Below are positions 11,539-22,672 of a stretch of 64,000 nucleotides of DNA, in pieces. Position 1 is the stretch's first letter, and each line of letters begins with the position of its first letter. The DNA is from Rhizopus arrhizus (lineage: Eukaryota > Mucoromycota > Mucoromycetes > Mucorales > Rhizopodaceae), in NCBI GenBank assembly GCA_024220505.1, contig JAKZZE010000004.1, positions 248,001 through 312,000 of the forward strand, written 5' to 3'. A program made the position numbers and the translations under genes. The notes beneath the pieces were generated by a model. That model was not told the origin of the DNA and made no database searches. It saw only the letters and a program-made list of their open reading frames with translations.

Positions 11539-12205
11539 CAATGAGCAATTTTGGATGGACGTTTCGATGAAAAAAGACTGTGAATGAAAGGATGGACGTA
11601 ACTTGACGCCAGATGGCTTTCTGACGGTGTTTTCATATTGCAATCATACAAGGATGGGATCCTACAACATGCATAAGTCACTTTTTCGTAAAAATAAATT
11701 AAAAAAAAGTTAGTTTACACTTACAACTCAACAATAGCTTGCAGCACATGGCGTTCTTCATCCTTTAAGTCACCACAAAGTTGCAACAGTTGGATTCTAG
11801 CGGTATCATCATCAATGTCATCTTTGATATAACCCTAAAGTAGATAAGTGAATAGGTTAAATGGCGTCCCTCCCAAAAAATACATTTCTACTAACGTTCA
11901 ATATACTGCTCACAGTTGGCAAAATTTTGGCATCGAATTTTTTGCATTTGTACAATGTACTCAGCAGCTGTTTTCGCATGGCATTCAGAAGACTTGAGGG
12001 GAAAAGGCTAGCGGATGGATTTCCATATTCGACACGCTATTGAAGAATAAAGATACCAGATAATGATCTATGAAAAGAGATAAGAGACCAGTTCTTTATT
12101 TTTATAAATCGAATCTTACAAAATCTCGTTGAAATAATTTGCCAGATTGTCAAAACTGGCTGTCAAACACTGATTGCGATATTCATTGATGTATCCATCA
12201 TTCAT
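11539..12205 (-). pseudogene. Truncated relic of a multi-exon lineage-specific protein
   Basis: On the minus strand four exon-like pieces follow each other. A start exon begins at 12205 (MNDGYINEYRNQC, then FDNLANYF). Later pieces contain YGNPSASLFP with LLSTLYKCKKFDAKILP, then GYIKDDIDDD with LLQLCGDLKDEERHVLQ, then CNMKTPSESH with SSYVHPFIHSLFSSK. The last three join in phase across GT-AG introns, but the first junction does not keep frame and no 3' end is visible, because the gene runs into a poly-T tract at about 11490. The pattern resembles a protein family that I believe occurs in many copies in Mucorales genomes; this is a memory-based impression. Function unknown. Confidence 0.45.
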
Positions 12206-12675
12206 AACTCGATATGAAAACAGTATTAATAAGCTACATGTAAAATATATCCAATAGATAAGCTACAGGTTAATTCGGATAATCTTCATTAAGGATAAGA
12301 TGCTGCGTAATTGCACGGTTAAATTATATTAAATCCAGGAACTAAATCACAGTCAATCACAGTCAATCATTTACGAGTATTCTATGGATAAATGCTTACG
12401 ATGACAAATATAACAATGGAGGAACACGTAACCCTTATCTATTTGTCATTAGTTATATCATACTCATTACTTATTCATCCATGACATGAAATAATATCCG
12501 TGTATGAAAAGTATAGATAGAGTATCATTTTCTTATTAAATAAAGCAATCTCTTTATCGAGTCTCGTCCTCTCTTGTTCCTTTCTATTCTTGGATAAATC
12601 ATTCATGAAATTTTGCCGAAATATCTTGACCGTCAAGTATCCATCGATCGTATTTGCTTAATTGAAAGGTTTTGT

Positions 12676-12710
<35 letters not shown>

Positions 12711-12772
12711 AGACATTCCTGTTAGCTTTATATTATTTGTTTTCCCTGATTTTTTTAATTGTCGTTTGTCGA

Positions 12773-13048
12773 TTACCTGACATCATTATCAACATGCCTA
12801 GCATAAAATTCTTTAGTTTCAAAGGCCATAATGCATGAGATGCCAGTGAATTTGATAAGAGCATCAGGGTATTTTGTTACATTCTGGTCGTTATAGGCGA
12901 AGGTATGATTTTTCGTTTTATTGCCTGGTGATCGTGCTTGAACATTTTTGCCGTGTTTTTTGAATATATGTTGTCTGCCCTTTTGGAGGCTAGAGCATTT
13001 CTGTTCACATAAAGGGCATTCTTTTTTCAGGAGTACGATTGTTGTCAT
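12773..13048 (-). CDS. Small C2H2 zinc-finger ORF, probably repeat-derived
   Basis: An open frame of 91 residues from the ATG at 13048. It starts MTTIVLLKKECPLCEQKC and carries one C-x2-C-x12-H-x4-H finger (second half GRQHIFKKHG), followed by a basic stretch and a conserved-looking end with KYPDALIKFTG. A longer frame upstream exists only because of a poly-A run and is not credible. It lies among gene relics, so it may be a fragment of a larger mobile or multi-copy gene. Expression is uncertain. Confidence 0.35.
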   Translation of the reverse strand: MTTIVLLKKECPLCEQKCSSLQKGRQHIFKKHGKNVQARSPGNKTKNHTFAYNDQNVTKYPDALIKFTGISCIMAFETKEFYARHVDNDVR

Positions 13049-13132
13049 GTCAATGAAAGAAACCGATAACAGGAACCAAAATGAAATAAGGGGATGTTTC
13101 AAAAAAAAAAAAAAAAAAAAGCAGGTTGGCAT

Positions 13133-13222
13133 CAGGTTAAGTTCTCGTTAGCCAGCCAATCATACCACTCCATCAGGTTAAGTTTTCTCGACCAGGTTAA
13201 GTTCTCTCGACCAGGTTGAGAG
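13133..13222. repeat. Short direct repeats with CAGGTTAAGTT core
   Basis: Three copies of CAGGTTAAGTT followed by TCTCG-like bases begin at about 13133, 13174 and 13193, and a fourth variant (CAGGTTGAG) at about 13212. The last three are spaced about 19-20 bp apart. The array lies between two gene relics and could be the end of a mobile element. Confidence 0.6.
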
Positions 13223-14094
13223 ACCGAGGGTATAAACTAGAGAAGCATGCCAGAATGGGTTGATATCAGGAGTCACGATAAAGAAAAAGGTGGACTTACC
13301 TGTGATTGTATACTTGTAAGACGCAGGTGGGCTGTCTTTAGGTAACTGGACGCTGCCATTCATCCATCGACATAAAATATAACATTAGCACTTTGAGTCC
13401 ACCTTTGAACAATTCCATCATGCCACTTGGTTTAACCACACATTTGGGTTCCTTTGTCGCAACCGGTCATTCCTCTTCACAAAGAGCATAGATAAAAATA
13501 TCATGTGAACAAAGTCAAATGTGTTGCCTTTGTACGAAAGTCCATTGATTACACTGCCATAGTTGCATGTAAATTGGTCAATCTTTATTTTGTAGGTGGT
13601 GTCTACAATATCGCAGGTGTGGTATGTACAATTAGGATAATCATGGATTGTATCCTGTCTTTTATATAAAGATGAAGCAAGTATTAGCTTTGGGAGGAAA
13701 GAGAAAATATAGGGCACAGAGACACCATTTTCAAAATCAACTATTTCTTGCATACTGCTTAATAGATTTCTATAGATAACTGCATCCAATATTAGAGATG
13801 CGTAAGTAGAGCAAGGGCTCTACAATAAATTCACTCTACTCTCCAAGTAACTCTTTTAAAGCAAAATGTTGCTAATTAGATAGTGGGTTATGTAATATAA
13901 ATTGACCTCGAATAGCAAGATTTCACTTACACCAGTCAAACGCTTTTGTTCTTCCTCATCCTTTGGCAAACAATAGGTAGATGCTTCCTCATTATGAGAC
14001 TCTCTGCTTGTGCTGGCCGTGGTATGACCAACATATCCAGGGGACTCCAGTCGCTGTAGCTGTTTCTTGCACTGTATTCCTCGTCTCTCTACCT
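13178..14094 (-). pseudogene. Relic of a multi-exon gene of unknown family
   Basis: Minus-strand pieces look exon-like but do not join cleanly. They are 14094-13932 (starting VERRGIQCKKQ, ending EEEQKRLTG before a GTAAGT donor), 13789-13418 (with DYPNCTYHTCDIVDTTYKI and GNTFDFVHMIFLSML), and 13410-13290 in another frame (VDGWMNGSVQLPKDSPP). The shift between the last two looks like a frameshift. I do not recognise the family. With the finger ORF to its left it may be one decayed mobile gene. Confidence 0.3.
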
Positions 14095-15093
14095 ATGTGA
14101 GTAATGTACTTAGGCTTTGAACTTTGCAGTGAAATTGTACAGTTTCCTATTTAAAAACCAACAACAAACCTTTTTTTTTTTCCTTTGAGAAATGGATAGA
14201 TAGAAATAAAAGTAAAAAAAAAAATTCTGAAACTCTTGATATATTTATAGTATGATTGTAGTCAATGCTTGATAATTGAGATTAAAGCGTGCTATGCTTG
14301 AATCACAATCATTTCTTCTTTTCTTTCCTCTGTGTACCCTTATAACTGCAAAAGAAAGTCTGTAATCTTTTGATAAATTACATGCAAAGATGATCAAGTG
14401 ATCTTAGTATAGCCTTGAGAGTAAATTTAAATGAGAATGGACCCTAGAAACTTGTTTATTTTATACCATGAACCCATCTGACTCACTGCTCAGCCATATG
14501 GAGATTTGTTTGTATCACTGTCGAACAGGAAAGCTAAGAATGAATAGGATTCATGGAATATACTCTATGATTAAAAGAAGAAAGAGTTGATTCAAGGCCT
14601 AGCGAATATGACATTTGGAGATCTCCTTACTAGATCTTTAGGTAAAAAAGAGGCTTTGTCAAATTGGTCTTTTTTTATAAAAAGAAGCCAATGATGTTCA
14701 GGTCCGAATGCTATCTGGAGGGTAAGAATTTGGTATTAGGAATAATTGATGGATGAGCTTTTGTTTCATTTTACGACAATGTACTAATTGAAGAGTATAT
14801 ATACCGCTCCAACTTTGGGCATTTAGAAAAGGAAAAACTTATTTAGACAAATTTGGTCTTTATACATAATATGCACCTAAATTGAATAAAGTTCAATGAT
14901 GATTAAGCTTAATAAACAATGTAAATTTTGGATCCAGATAACATTACAAAGAGGTCTTTAATGACTCTGCAAAGGATAGCATTGTATGTTTAGTTCTTGT
15001 TATTACTTGTACAAGGTTTGGACAATCTCACAAAACCAATAAATGTTTGATGAAATGAATATGACAAGTGGTAGCGCGTCTAGTTTAGAACCT

Positions 15094-15453
15094 CTAAAAT
15101 GGAAAAGCACCTGCATATTTTTTTTTTATATTCAACCTCTTGTTATATGAAAAGATGCTATTAAACGGTGCTTTTTGATCTACATTTCTTATGGCGGCTT
15201 GCATGATGAGACTGATATTATTCGCAATCTTTTTTTTTATATCCAAGCCCCTTGTAGTCTTGAAGTACATGCTACATTTCACAGAATGATCCATGGTGAA
15301 CACCAATGTGACTGGACAGTTGATATCAGTGGTCAAGCGATAAACCAGAATAGCAAACACGATGGCTTTGCCAATGTGGATCACAGAATGGGTCGCATCG
15401 AAAGAAACATTGTCTGACCAGAGAAGCAAGTCCTTTTGGCAAGATGAAGTCAA
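15094..15453 (-). pseudogene. Fragment resembling a MULE-type transposase core
   Basis: A frame of 119 codons with SFDATHSVI, then IVFAILVYRLTTD, then CPVTLVFTMDHSV. This order (an Asp in an ATH context, a short hydrophobic strand, then a second strand ending in DHSV) resembles the first catalytic block of Mutator-like transposases. The rest of the protein is missing and the end runs into an A/T tract. Function lost if the reading is right. The call is tentative. Confidence 0.3.
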
Positions 15454-16237
15454 GCATGGATGATAAAGTCAGGACGAATAAAGACAAGGTTCTTTAAAGT
15501 CGACAGGCTCTCTTTGATTTGTATTCTACTTGTGTATTTCTTTCAGAGCACACTATCCACCAGCAGGAAATGAAGGATTCTATAAACTGCCTCATATCCT
15601 ACCACGTAAGCCAACTTATTTCACAGGTCGTTTCTATTGACATGTTTCTAACATTGACTGTTTTTTTTTATCAAATCTATTGTTGTTAAAAAAAAAGAAA
15701 CCAACATCGCAAAGATGTACTCTATTTGATTTTTCAAGATTTATGGCTACTTTAACAACATTTCAAAAAATGTGGAGATAATGCACAACCCTTCTTTTTT
15801 TGGAGATTTACCCCACTGATACATCTACAGGACCTTTTTTTTTTTTATTTGGCATATTCTCCTTAATATGTAAATGATACGATGATGATGCATTGTAGCG
15901 TAAATTTGTAACATGTAAACTTTTACGTCATGGTTCCCTTTGACGTTTTTATGATCATGAACGATGACTTACATGTCATTTGTGTATTGATTCTTTAAGG
16001 ATAGACTTGAATGAGAACGCATGCTATTCAACCCAAAAAGCAAGACCTCCTCTCTTTAGTATATTGCCTTGCATGAATAGATCAAATAAGGAGGGAGGGG
16101 GGGGGGGAAGTGTCTGATGCTTAAGGAGTGTTTATAGACTAATTTATTTATTGAGAGAAAGGGGGATAAGAAGATGATGAGATTGATATGTGCTGCTTAT
16201 ATTACATATGAAGGTATTGATAACTTTTTTGTTGGAA

Positions 16238-19200
16238 TCATAATTTGCCAAGTAAATAAATAAGTATGGCGATCCAAATAAACTTTGGTACATAGAATGG
16301 ATACTGTTGGATTGATTGCGAATAAGGTTCATATTCTTTGACTAAATCTTCTTCGACTTCACTTTCTGTATTCTCGTTGTGTTCTTCCCAAAATGAATTT
16401 TCTTGAGAATGACAAGTGATACAATCCTCTTCTGCTTCTTCGACCAGTTCAGGATAAGAAAGATCTTGCTGCTCTCTGATAGGGTGATAAAGAGAATGAG
16501 CAGGTAGGATAAAGCTGATGGCTTCTTGAATTGAAATAAAGTCCGAATGTTTCTGTTGTTCTGTTTTTTGATACAATTGTGCTTGTTCTAATTGCAACAT
16601 CTTTTGATAAAGTTTTTCATTGTCTTGCTGCAGTTGATCATTGATCTTCTTCAATTCCTCATATCCTTCTCTTGTTTTTTCATGCTTCTGCTGCAGTTCT
16701 TCATTGTCTTGTTTCAATTGTTCATGCTCTTGCTGCAACTGCTCAACTATTTCCTTTTCTTGCAGCAGCTGCTCAGTACTTTGTTCAAGTTTCTTCTTTT
16801 CTTTCTCTAGCTGCTCGAGCTCCCTTTGAATTGTTTCATATGCTTCCTGCCACTGTCTCGAGGCCTGATCATCACTCATAGATACTTTTTGCATCATGAA
16901 TTGTCGAATGGTCTCCTTTGCTTTATTCATCTCTTCATCTTCTTGTGTTCCATACAGCAAGGTCTCGATCGCTCTTGACATCGAATGTCCAAAGGCCTCA
17001 ATCAGATGCTGAACACCCTCTCGGTTTTTACCCGTCAAACTCTCAATCTGCGTCTCACGTTTGATGACAATCTCTGTCTTTTGAAGAATGATGTTTTCCA
17101 TCACACGAATCTTGTTTTGTAATTGATCGACTGTCTCTGTCATCCTTTGCACTTCTCTATTGTGTGCTTCGATCTTGGCCGAAAAGCCTTCTTCACAACG
17201 AGCAAGCATTTCTTCTACACTGGTCGGGTTGGAAAAATCGGCTGATAAGCATAAACTGGCCCACTGATAGCAGTTGTATTAGAAAGGGAGGGATAGGATT
17301 CACTGGATTGGGTCTTACCTCATCGTCTTTTATAGTGCCTTTTGAACTCGTCAAGATTAAGCCCAACAAATTTTCCAATCTAGAGACAAGTAAGTACATA
17401 AAAAATGAATTTTGTTTGCTTAATTGTGTGAATATGTGGCTGAATGTTACCTTTTCCTTGTTTCTGTTTCAAGCTACAGAGGATAAAAATAGAAGGAGAT
17501 ATTACTATTTGTTTATGTTTGTATCAAGATTTTCTTACATCTTTCTTTTCTTGCATTTGTGTTTGTAGTTCAGCAATTGTACGTAAGCAGTTTTGTAGTT
17601 GAGAATGTTCGCCAATCTAATCCTTTATGAATAGCGTGTCAAACGAAAGGTCTTGTATTTACCTTTGTCATCTTTGCATCTGTCTTGACCAACTTGGCTC
17701 TCTGTGCAAATTTTAATGTATTCATTGATTCATCTTTGGACGCAAGTGTCGGATTAATCGTACAAATAACGGAAATTCTAGCGTTTCCTGATAATGCTGC
17801 TTGAAGGATACGTGTTAATTTTGAGTTTCGAAACGGGATATGTAGAGCACTATGATTATTAGTATACGTTTATGTACAAAGTAAACTTACGGTTCATCAC
17901 TGGTTAGTTTTGATATAACATTTCCCAAAGTCAATAAGCTCTTGTTGATAAACGCACCTTCCTTTCTTCTTTCCATGTCGCTTGCTACTTTTTCTGAACC
18001 AGCCAAATCAATCAGATTCTATCATTTCACGCATTAGATTTTTTCTTTCATTCTCATTTTATGTGTGTGTATGTGCATATACTTTAATCATCATTTACCA
18101 GTTGAGAGATGCGAACTAAATTTGTCTTTGATTGAACTGTCTTTGGTCTACTTTCAATCACCAACTGAAATATGGTATGAGATCGACTGCTTCGGTCATT
18201 GTAATCTGTTGCACTGATATGTCGATTGCCTTCACCCAATTTAATGTATCTCATGACTTCTTTAGGCGTTTTGACCATTTCTTCAGTCAAGTGGCGGACA
18301 TAAATTCCCTTCTACATGGGTGTTATAGAAAGCTATCATTCACAGTATCCTGTTTACCTTCTTATCTTCAACAATATCTGGATTTTTATCTTCTGTAGTC
18401 AATAAATCTTTGATTCGTTCATTGTATATTTCCATATATGAAACACGTAATAAATATTCTCTTCCAGACGTATCCTATTCAAATACACAATTCAGTTGCT
18501 AATTATCATACCAGTATCTTACTCACTTCTTCAATGTAACTAAATACTTCTTCTACCGCACGAGGGATGACTCCAGGCTCTTTTTCTGTACCTGAAATAA
18601 AATGTGAGTTTCTTGGATTGTTTCATCATTCATACTCCGAACTTACCCATCTAAGTATGTCAAAAGGGTTGAATAAGAGTAAAGGTGGGTTAATTATTAT
18701 TATATATTATGGATACAAGATTTTACCATTGTCTGTACATAAAGAGTTGTTATTAAAATAATTTTATAATTAAAGTATAACTTACATAAGTTTTTCCACT
18801 TGCAGTTTGACCATATGCAAATACAGTGCCTTAATAATACATTCATCAATCATATAAAAATAGTAATCTATCTCAAGTACATACCATTGTATCCCATCAT
18901 AGTAGACCTAATAAACGAGATGAATCAATCGTTCACATTTTTTTTTTTTTTTTTTTTTTTTTTTACCGAACAAGGTTTTGTATACCCGCTTTGTATACCT
19001 GTTCATTTCCTTCGCCCATTACCACATTATCTATTTCATGTCAGCACACTGTTTATTATTGTTTTTTATTTGTATACCAAAATTAAAAGAACGAACGGTA
19101 GATGTCAATTTTGCATATTGAACTGTTCCTTGTCGAGTATCAATCAGCCAGCAAGGTTCTTCGTCCAATTCTTTTTTCGATTTAGGTCGACATCGTACCA

Positions 19201-19318
19201 TGACTTGAACATTTTCCTTGATGGATGTACTTTTTGAAGGTCGCAGGCTCTGACTGGGTGTAGGTAAATTGCTGGATTCGGTAGGTGTCGATGGAGGTGA
19301 GGGAGGATAATTCATCAT
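16238..19318 (-). CDS. Kinesin-7 (CENP-E type) motor protein with hydrophobic C-terminal tail
   Basis: Fifteen exons give 759 residues: 19318-19078, 19030-18967, 18907-18885, 18829-18786, 18732-18727, 18650-18647, 18591-18527, 18474-18358, 18311-18099, 18018-17891, 17849-17663, 17616-17539, 17473-17451, 17379-17319, 17263-16238. The motor domain has [12 protein letters not shown] (P-loop), [11 protein letters not shown] (switch I) and [10 protein letters not shown] (switch II). The residues TMMG after the P-loop come from a 6-nt and a 4-nt exon; TMMG is what I recall at this place in CENP-E. A long Glu/Gln-rich coiled coil follows, then an acidic stretch and a terminal [19 protein letters not shown], which looks like a tail anchor. 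Kinesin-7 motors move to microtubule plus ends. A membrane-linked role would be new for the family and is an inference. Confidence 0.8.
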
Positions 19319-19340
19319 GACGTTGGAAAAAAAAAAAAAA

Positions 19341-20562
19341 AAAAAAAAAAAAGAGAGAAAAAAAAAGAAGAAAAAGAAAAAAAAATACAGATTTTCACCA
19401 CTTTACACTTTTCCCTATAAATAAGGAGTGTTGCCTAATGACCGTATGTCGCACTTTAAAGTTTTTTGGGGGGGAGGCGTCACACTTAGGCATTCAGATA
19501 GTGTGTGCCAAAAATGGAGTTGTACAGGCGCAGAATCGTAAGTGGCATATGTCTAGGAATTGACCTTATGCATACCCGACCATGCAAGCCGTATATAAAA
19601 ACCGCAGCAGTAGCTTTTCTCACTTCAAATACAGCGGATTTTCCTATAAAGATAGAAAGAACACGACGATGGGCAAGGACAGCCATAAAGCAGTGGAATT
19701 TGAATTGATGAACACTGATTTTATAAATAGCTTTTTTTTTTTTTGAAAGATAATTACAAAAGCTTCTAGTTGTGAAGGGATATGAAATCCAATGGTTTCA
19801 GAGAACAATACAGAAGCTCAGCCCTGCACCAATCATCGCAAGCTGTACTCCTTATCGCCCAAAGCTATGCTTCACGAGTAGATTGAATAGTTTGGATGGT
19901 CTTGAATAATTCTTACTCAAACATGCCCAGGCTTGCCTGCAACTCCATGCTGTATCTTTCTGAACTAGAAGGCTTCTCAAATACAGGGAGGAGGGAAGCA
20001 AGTGGTAGATAATCTTGAAGCCAATAGTTGATAGGGTGAATATGAAGTCGCGTTTGATAAAAACATCTAAAAGGACATGGAAGGTCAAGTTGGAAAATAA
20101 TAGGGTTTTATAAAAATGTATTCAATGTTATAAAAGTATGAAACATGTCTTTAGCTCAAGATGACGATAAAAAAAAAAGAATATTTTGAGCACCATCATG
20201 TCTGGAGCAGGTTTTGAGGATCAAGTCTACAAGGTAAATGATGATTGATTCGTTGTATGCTATTTAGTGTCTTTATAAAGTGGACTAAAAAACACGTTTT
20301 AGTAAGATTAAAACTCACACCGTTGGATATCCTAATCCGGTACGTGAACCATTTTGTGACACTCGGATCTAGTTGGTTTCCATTTAAGGAGAGCGTGTTC
20401 TTCATATGAAAGTTCTCTCTCCTTTCACGTAAATAAAAACATTACTAGACGCCACCCTGTCGTCATCTCCTTAAAATCAGACTTGTCAACATAAACAATA
20501 TCCGCCTCTCTTTTAGTATTGTCCCTGTTTTTCACTCCTTTTTTTTACATCTATCGTATTTT
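19341..20562. other. Intergenic region, nothing recognised
   Basis: About 1.2 kb. An A run lies at about 19327-19352, just upstream of the kinesin start. Overlapping 66-67 codon ORFs on both strands at 19486-19708 and others at 19852-20405 resemble no protein. A short stretch of T-rich sequence precedes the uL5m stop. Confidence 0.4.
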
Positions 20563-21404
20563 TTATTTCTTTACATTAAAAGGTACAGAGAATGCAGAGA
20601 GTAACAATCGACCTTCTGTATTCGTAAAAGCCGTCGTATTAAATATGACGTCAAACCCAGTCATCTTGGGGTACACATCAAACGAACCTTCGATTTCAGG
20701 GAAAAGGGCCAGAGCAGAGGGTGGGAAGCCGAGGGCGATGTTTCCATTGCCATCACCCGATGTGATCGAAAGACCAGGCCATTCTTTCAATCGAGGCAAT
20801 ACAATTTCGACAAGCTTGTCCATGAACTGATACATTTCTTCTCCCTTCAGTGTCACCTTGACACCCACAGGCATTCCCTCACTAAACAAATTAGTAAATA
20901 ACATCCGTCACCGTCCTGGGCTTACCGTAACTTCCAATTGGCGACTGATTTTTTAGCATAGATGACTTCAGGTCGACAGCCAGTGATGCTTTGAAAGGCC
21001 ATGAAGGCACTGAGTAAATTACTTTTGCTGTGAATCGATTCCTTGACCATGGCATGAATGGTCATCTTGTCCACTTTGGGAATCACCTGTCCATGCTTTA
21101 AAGGGGCGATCGGCTTGACGGGTTTACCACCCTTACGTGTACGGTGCACATACTCTGTCACTGCTGCTTTTGTTTCTGATTGCTGCTGATTCAAAATAGA
21201 GTTGATACGGGATTCGATATCAAGATGTTTAAAGGTGGAAGGAGCAACACGACTGTGATCATAGCCCATAATCATCAAATCTTCCGCTACTGTATTTTCA
21301 TAATATTCTTTTAATCGACACAAACCATGTGCACTAGGCGCAACACGAGTTGTACTGAACGATCGAATCAGCCGAGGTGTCTGTCTTGATAAAGATGCCA
21401 TCAA
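20563..21404 (-). CDS. MRPL7: Mitochondrial large-subunit ribosomal protein uL5m
   Basis: Two exons (21404-20926 and 20881-20563) give 265 residues. The first 20 or so residues are Arg/Ser-rich without acidic residues, as in a mitochondrial presequence. The body follows bacterial-type uL5: a helix with KLREGMPVGVKVTLKG at the junction, then the RGL-like core WPGLSITSGDGNGN, and the conserved end TNTEGRLLLSAFSVPF. It helps form the central protuberance and binds 5S-type sites in bacterial ribosomes. The gene stands head to tail with uL1m, only 83 bp downstream of its stop, so both mitochondrial ribosomal genes point the same way. Confidence 0.9.
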
Positions 21405-21487
21405 GAAAAATAAAAGTGAAGGGGGGTAAAGAGAGAGACAAGTAAAAAAAAACTGGAAAAAAAAAGGTCACATTTCAAATTTTATTT

Positions 21488-22334
21488 TTAAAGAGAGGAT
21501 CCACCAGAGACAACGATACCAGGTCCACGAGTAGAGGAGACAACGACATTTTGAATAATGGCTATTTGACAGATTAATATGAATAGAGTCAGTAGTCTCT
21601 TATTTACCTTTCAAGTTATTTGCCTTTCCAAATGTTCTTAATTCTTCTAAAATCACCTTCAAATTGGCTTCAAGATCACTGGACTGGAAATTCACTTTTC
21701 CAATACCTATTTTATAGATCAGTCCATGCTGCTCTTTTTCGACTGTTGAGAACAAACCTGTATGTAAAACACCATGCTTGTCTGCTCTAAAGTCAAATAA
21801 ACTCTTTGACATGCGTACTGTATGAGCCACATCATCCGTCACAGTACCTAGGATGCCGTCAGTCATCGTTCACACACACACACAAGCCTTACCTTTCTTG
21901 ACCGTTGGCATCAAACCCTTGGGACCCAAGACTTTGGCGATCTTGGTGACAAGTGGAAACATTTGAGGGGTTGCAATACATTTATCAAACTTGACCTGTC
22001 CTGCCTTGACTTGCTCAATCAACTCTTCTCCACCGACCAGTTGAGCTCCCGCCGCCTTGGCTTCCTCTGCCTTTTTTCCGGTGGCAAAGACCAAGACGGT
22101 CGGTTCCTGCTTGATGCTCTTGCTCAAAATGACCGATCCACGGATGAGTGGCGTGGATTTTTCAATTTTACACTGTACATGAGCTTCGATTTGATGTTCT
22201 GGGTGGCCTACTTCCAGCGCTTTCAAAACACGAAATGCTTCACTGAGATCAATGGCGTCCTTTTGGGTTGTGATGCGTTGTCTTTTGGTGGCGTAGGATC
22301 GGATAGCGCGACAGGCAAGGGGTCGAGCAAACAT
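21488..22334 (-). CDS. MRPL1: Mitochondrial large-subunit ribosomal protein uL1m
   Basis: Three exons (22334-21893, 21847-21608, 21561-21488) give 251 residues. The start MFARPLACRAIRSYATK is a typical mitochondrial presequence. Hallmarks of uL1 are present: an FAxGKKAEEAKAAGA strand-helix, the GGEELIEQ block and VLGPKGLMPTVKKG. The C-terminal part has KIGIGKVNF and ends in a short tail with STRGPGIVV. uL1 forms the mobile L1 stalk at the E site of the ribosome. The longer frame reaching 22454 is a leader without merit. Confidence 0.9.
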
Positions 22335-22672
22335 GGTTGAAAAGAGGTGAAAAAAAAAAAATTTACAAGTCCCTCTCCAGACCCCTTGTGCTTGAACTGA
22401 CTTTGAATTTGGGAGTGGGTTCGATGGGATGTGGAGGAGACGCATGGAAGACAAAGGAAGGAAAAGGGTGAAGGGGGAGTGTGGTGAGAGGATGAGTGAA
22501 TATGTTTTTTATCTTGGCTGTCAAAAGTACAGCCATAAAAACACATTTCATTCTTTTTGATATTCTTGTCCTCTCACTCGGAAAAAAAATAAAGCCGACT
22601 TTTTTATAATTCATCAATGACGGCATTTCTGTACTTTTTCTTTTTTTCTACATATTTTTTTTTTCTTAAATC

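Noticed and set aside
16090..16110. Runs of G (also near 7715, 24376 and 56125) as G-quadruplexes
   Set aside because: Each is a single run and not four spaced runs, so a folded quadruplex in one molecule is not supported.
16592..16881. Leucine/cysteine-rich ORFs on the plus strand
   Set aside because: They are antisense to the Gln/Glu-rich coiled coil of the kinesin; such repeats always give these shadow frames.
22223..22626. ORFs in the uL1m leader region
   Set aside because: Out of frame with uL1m, no motif; the presequence start at 22334 explains the gene.
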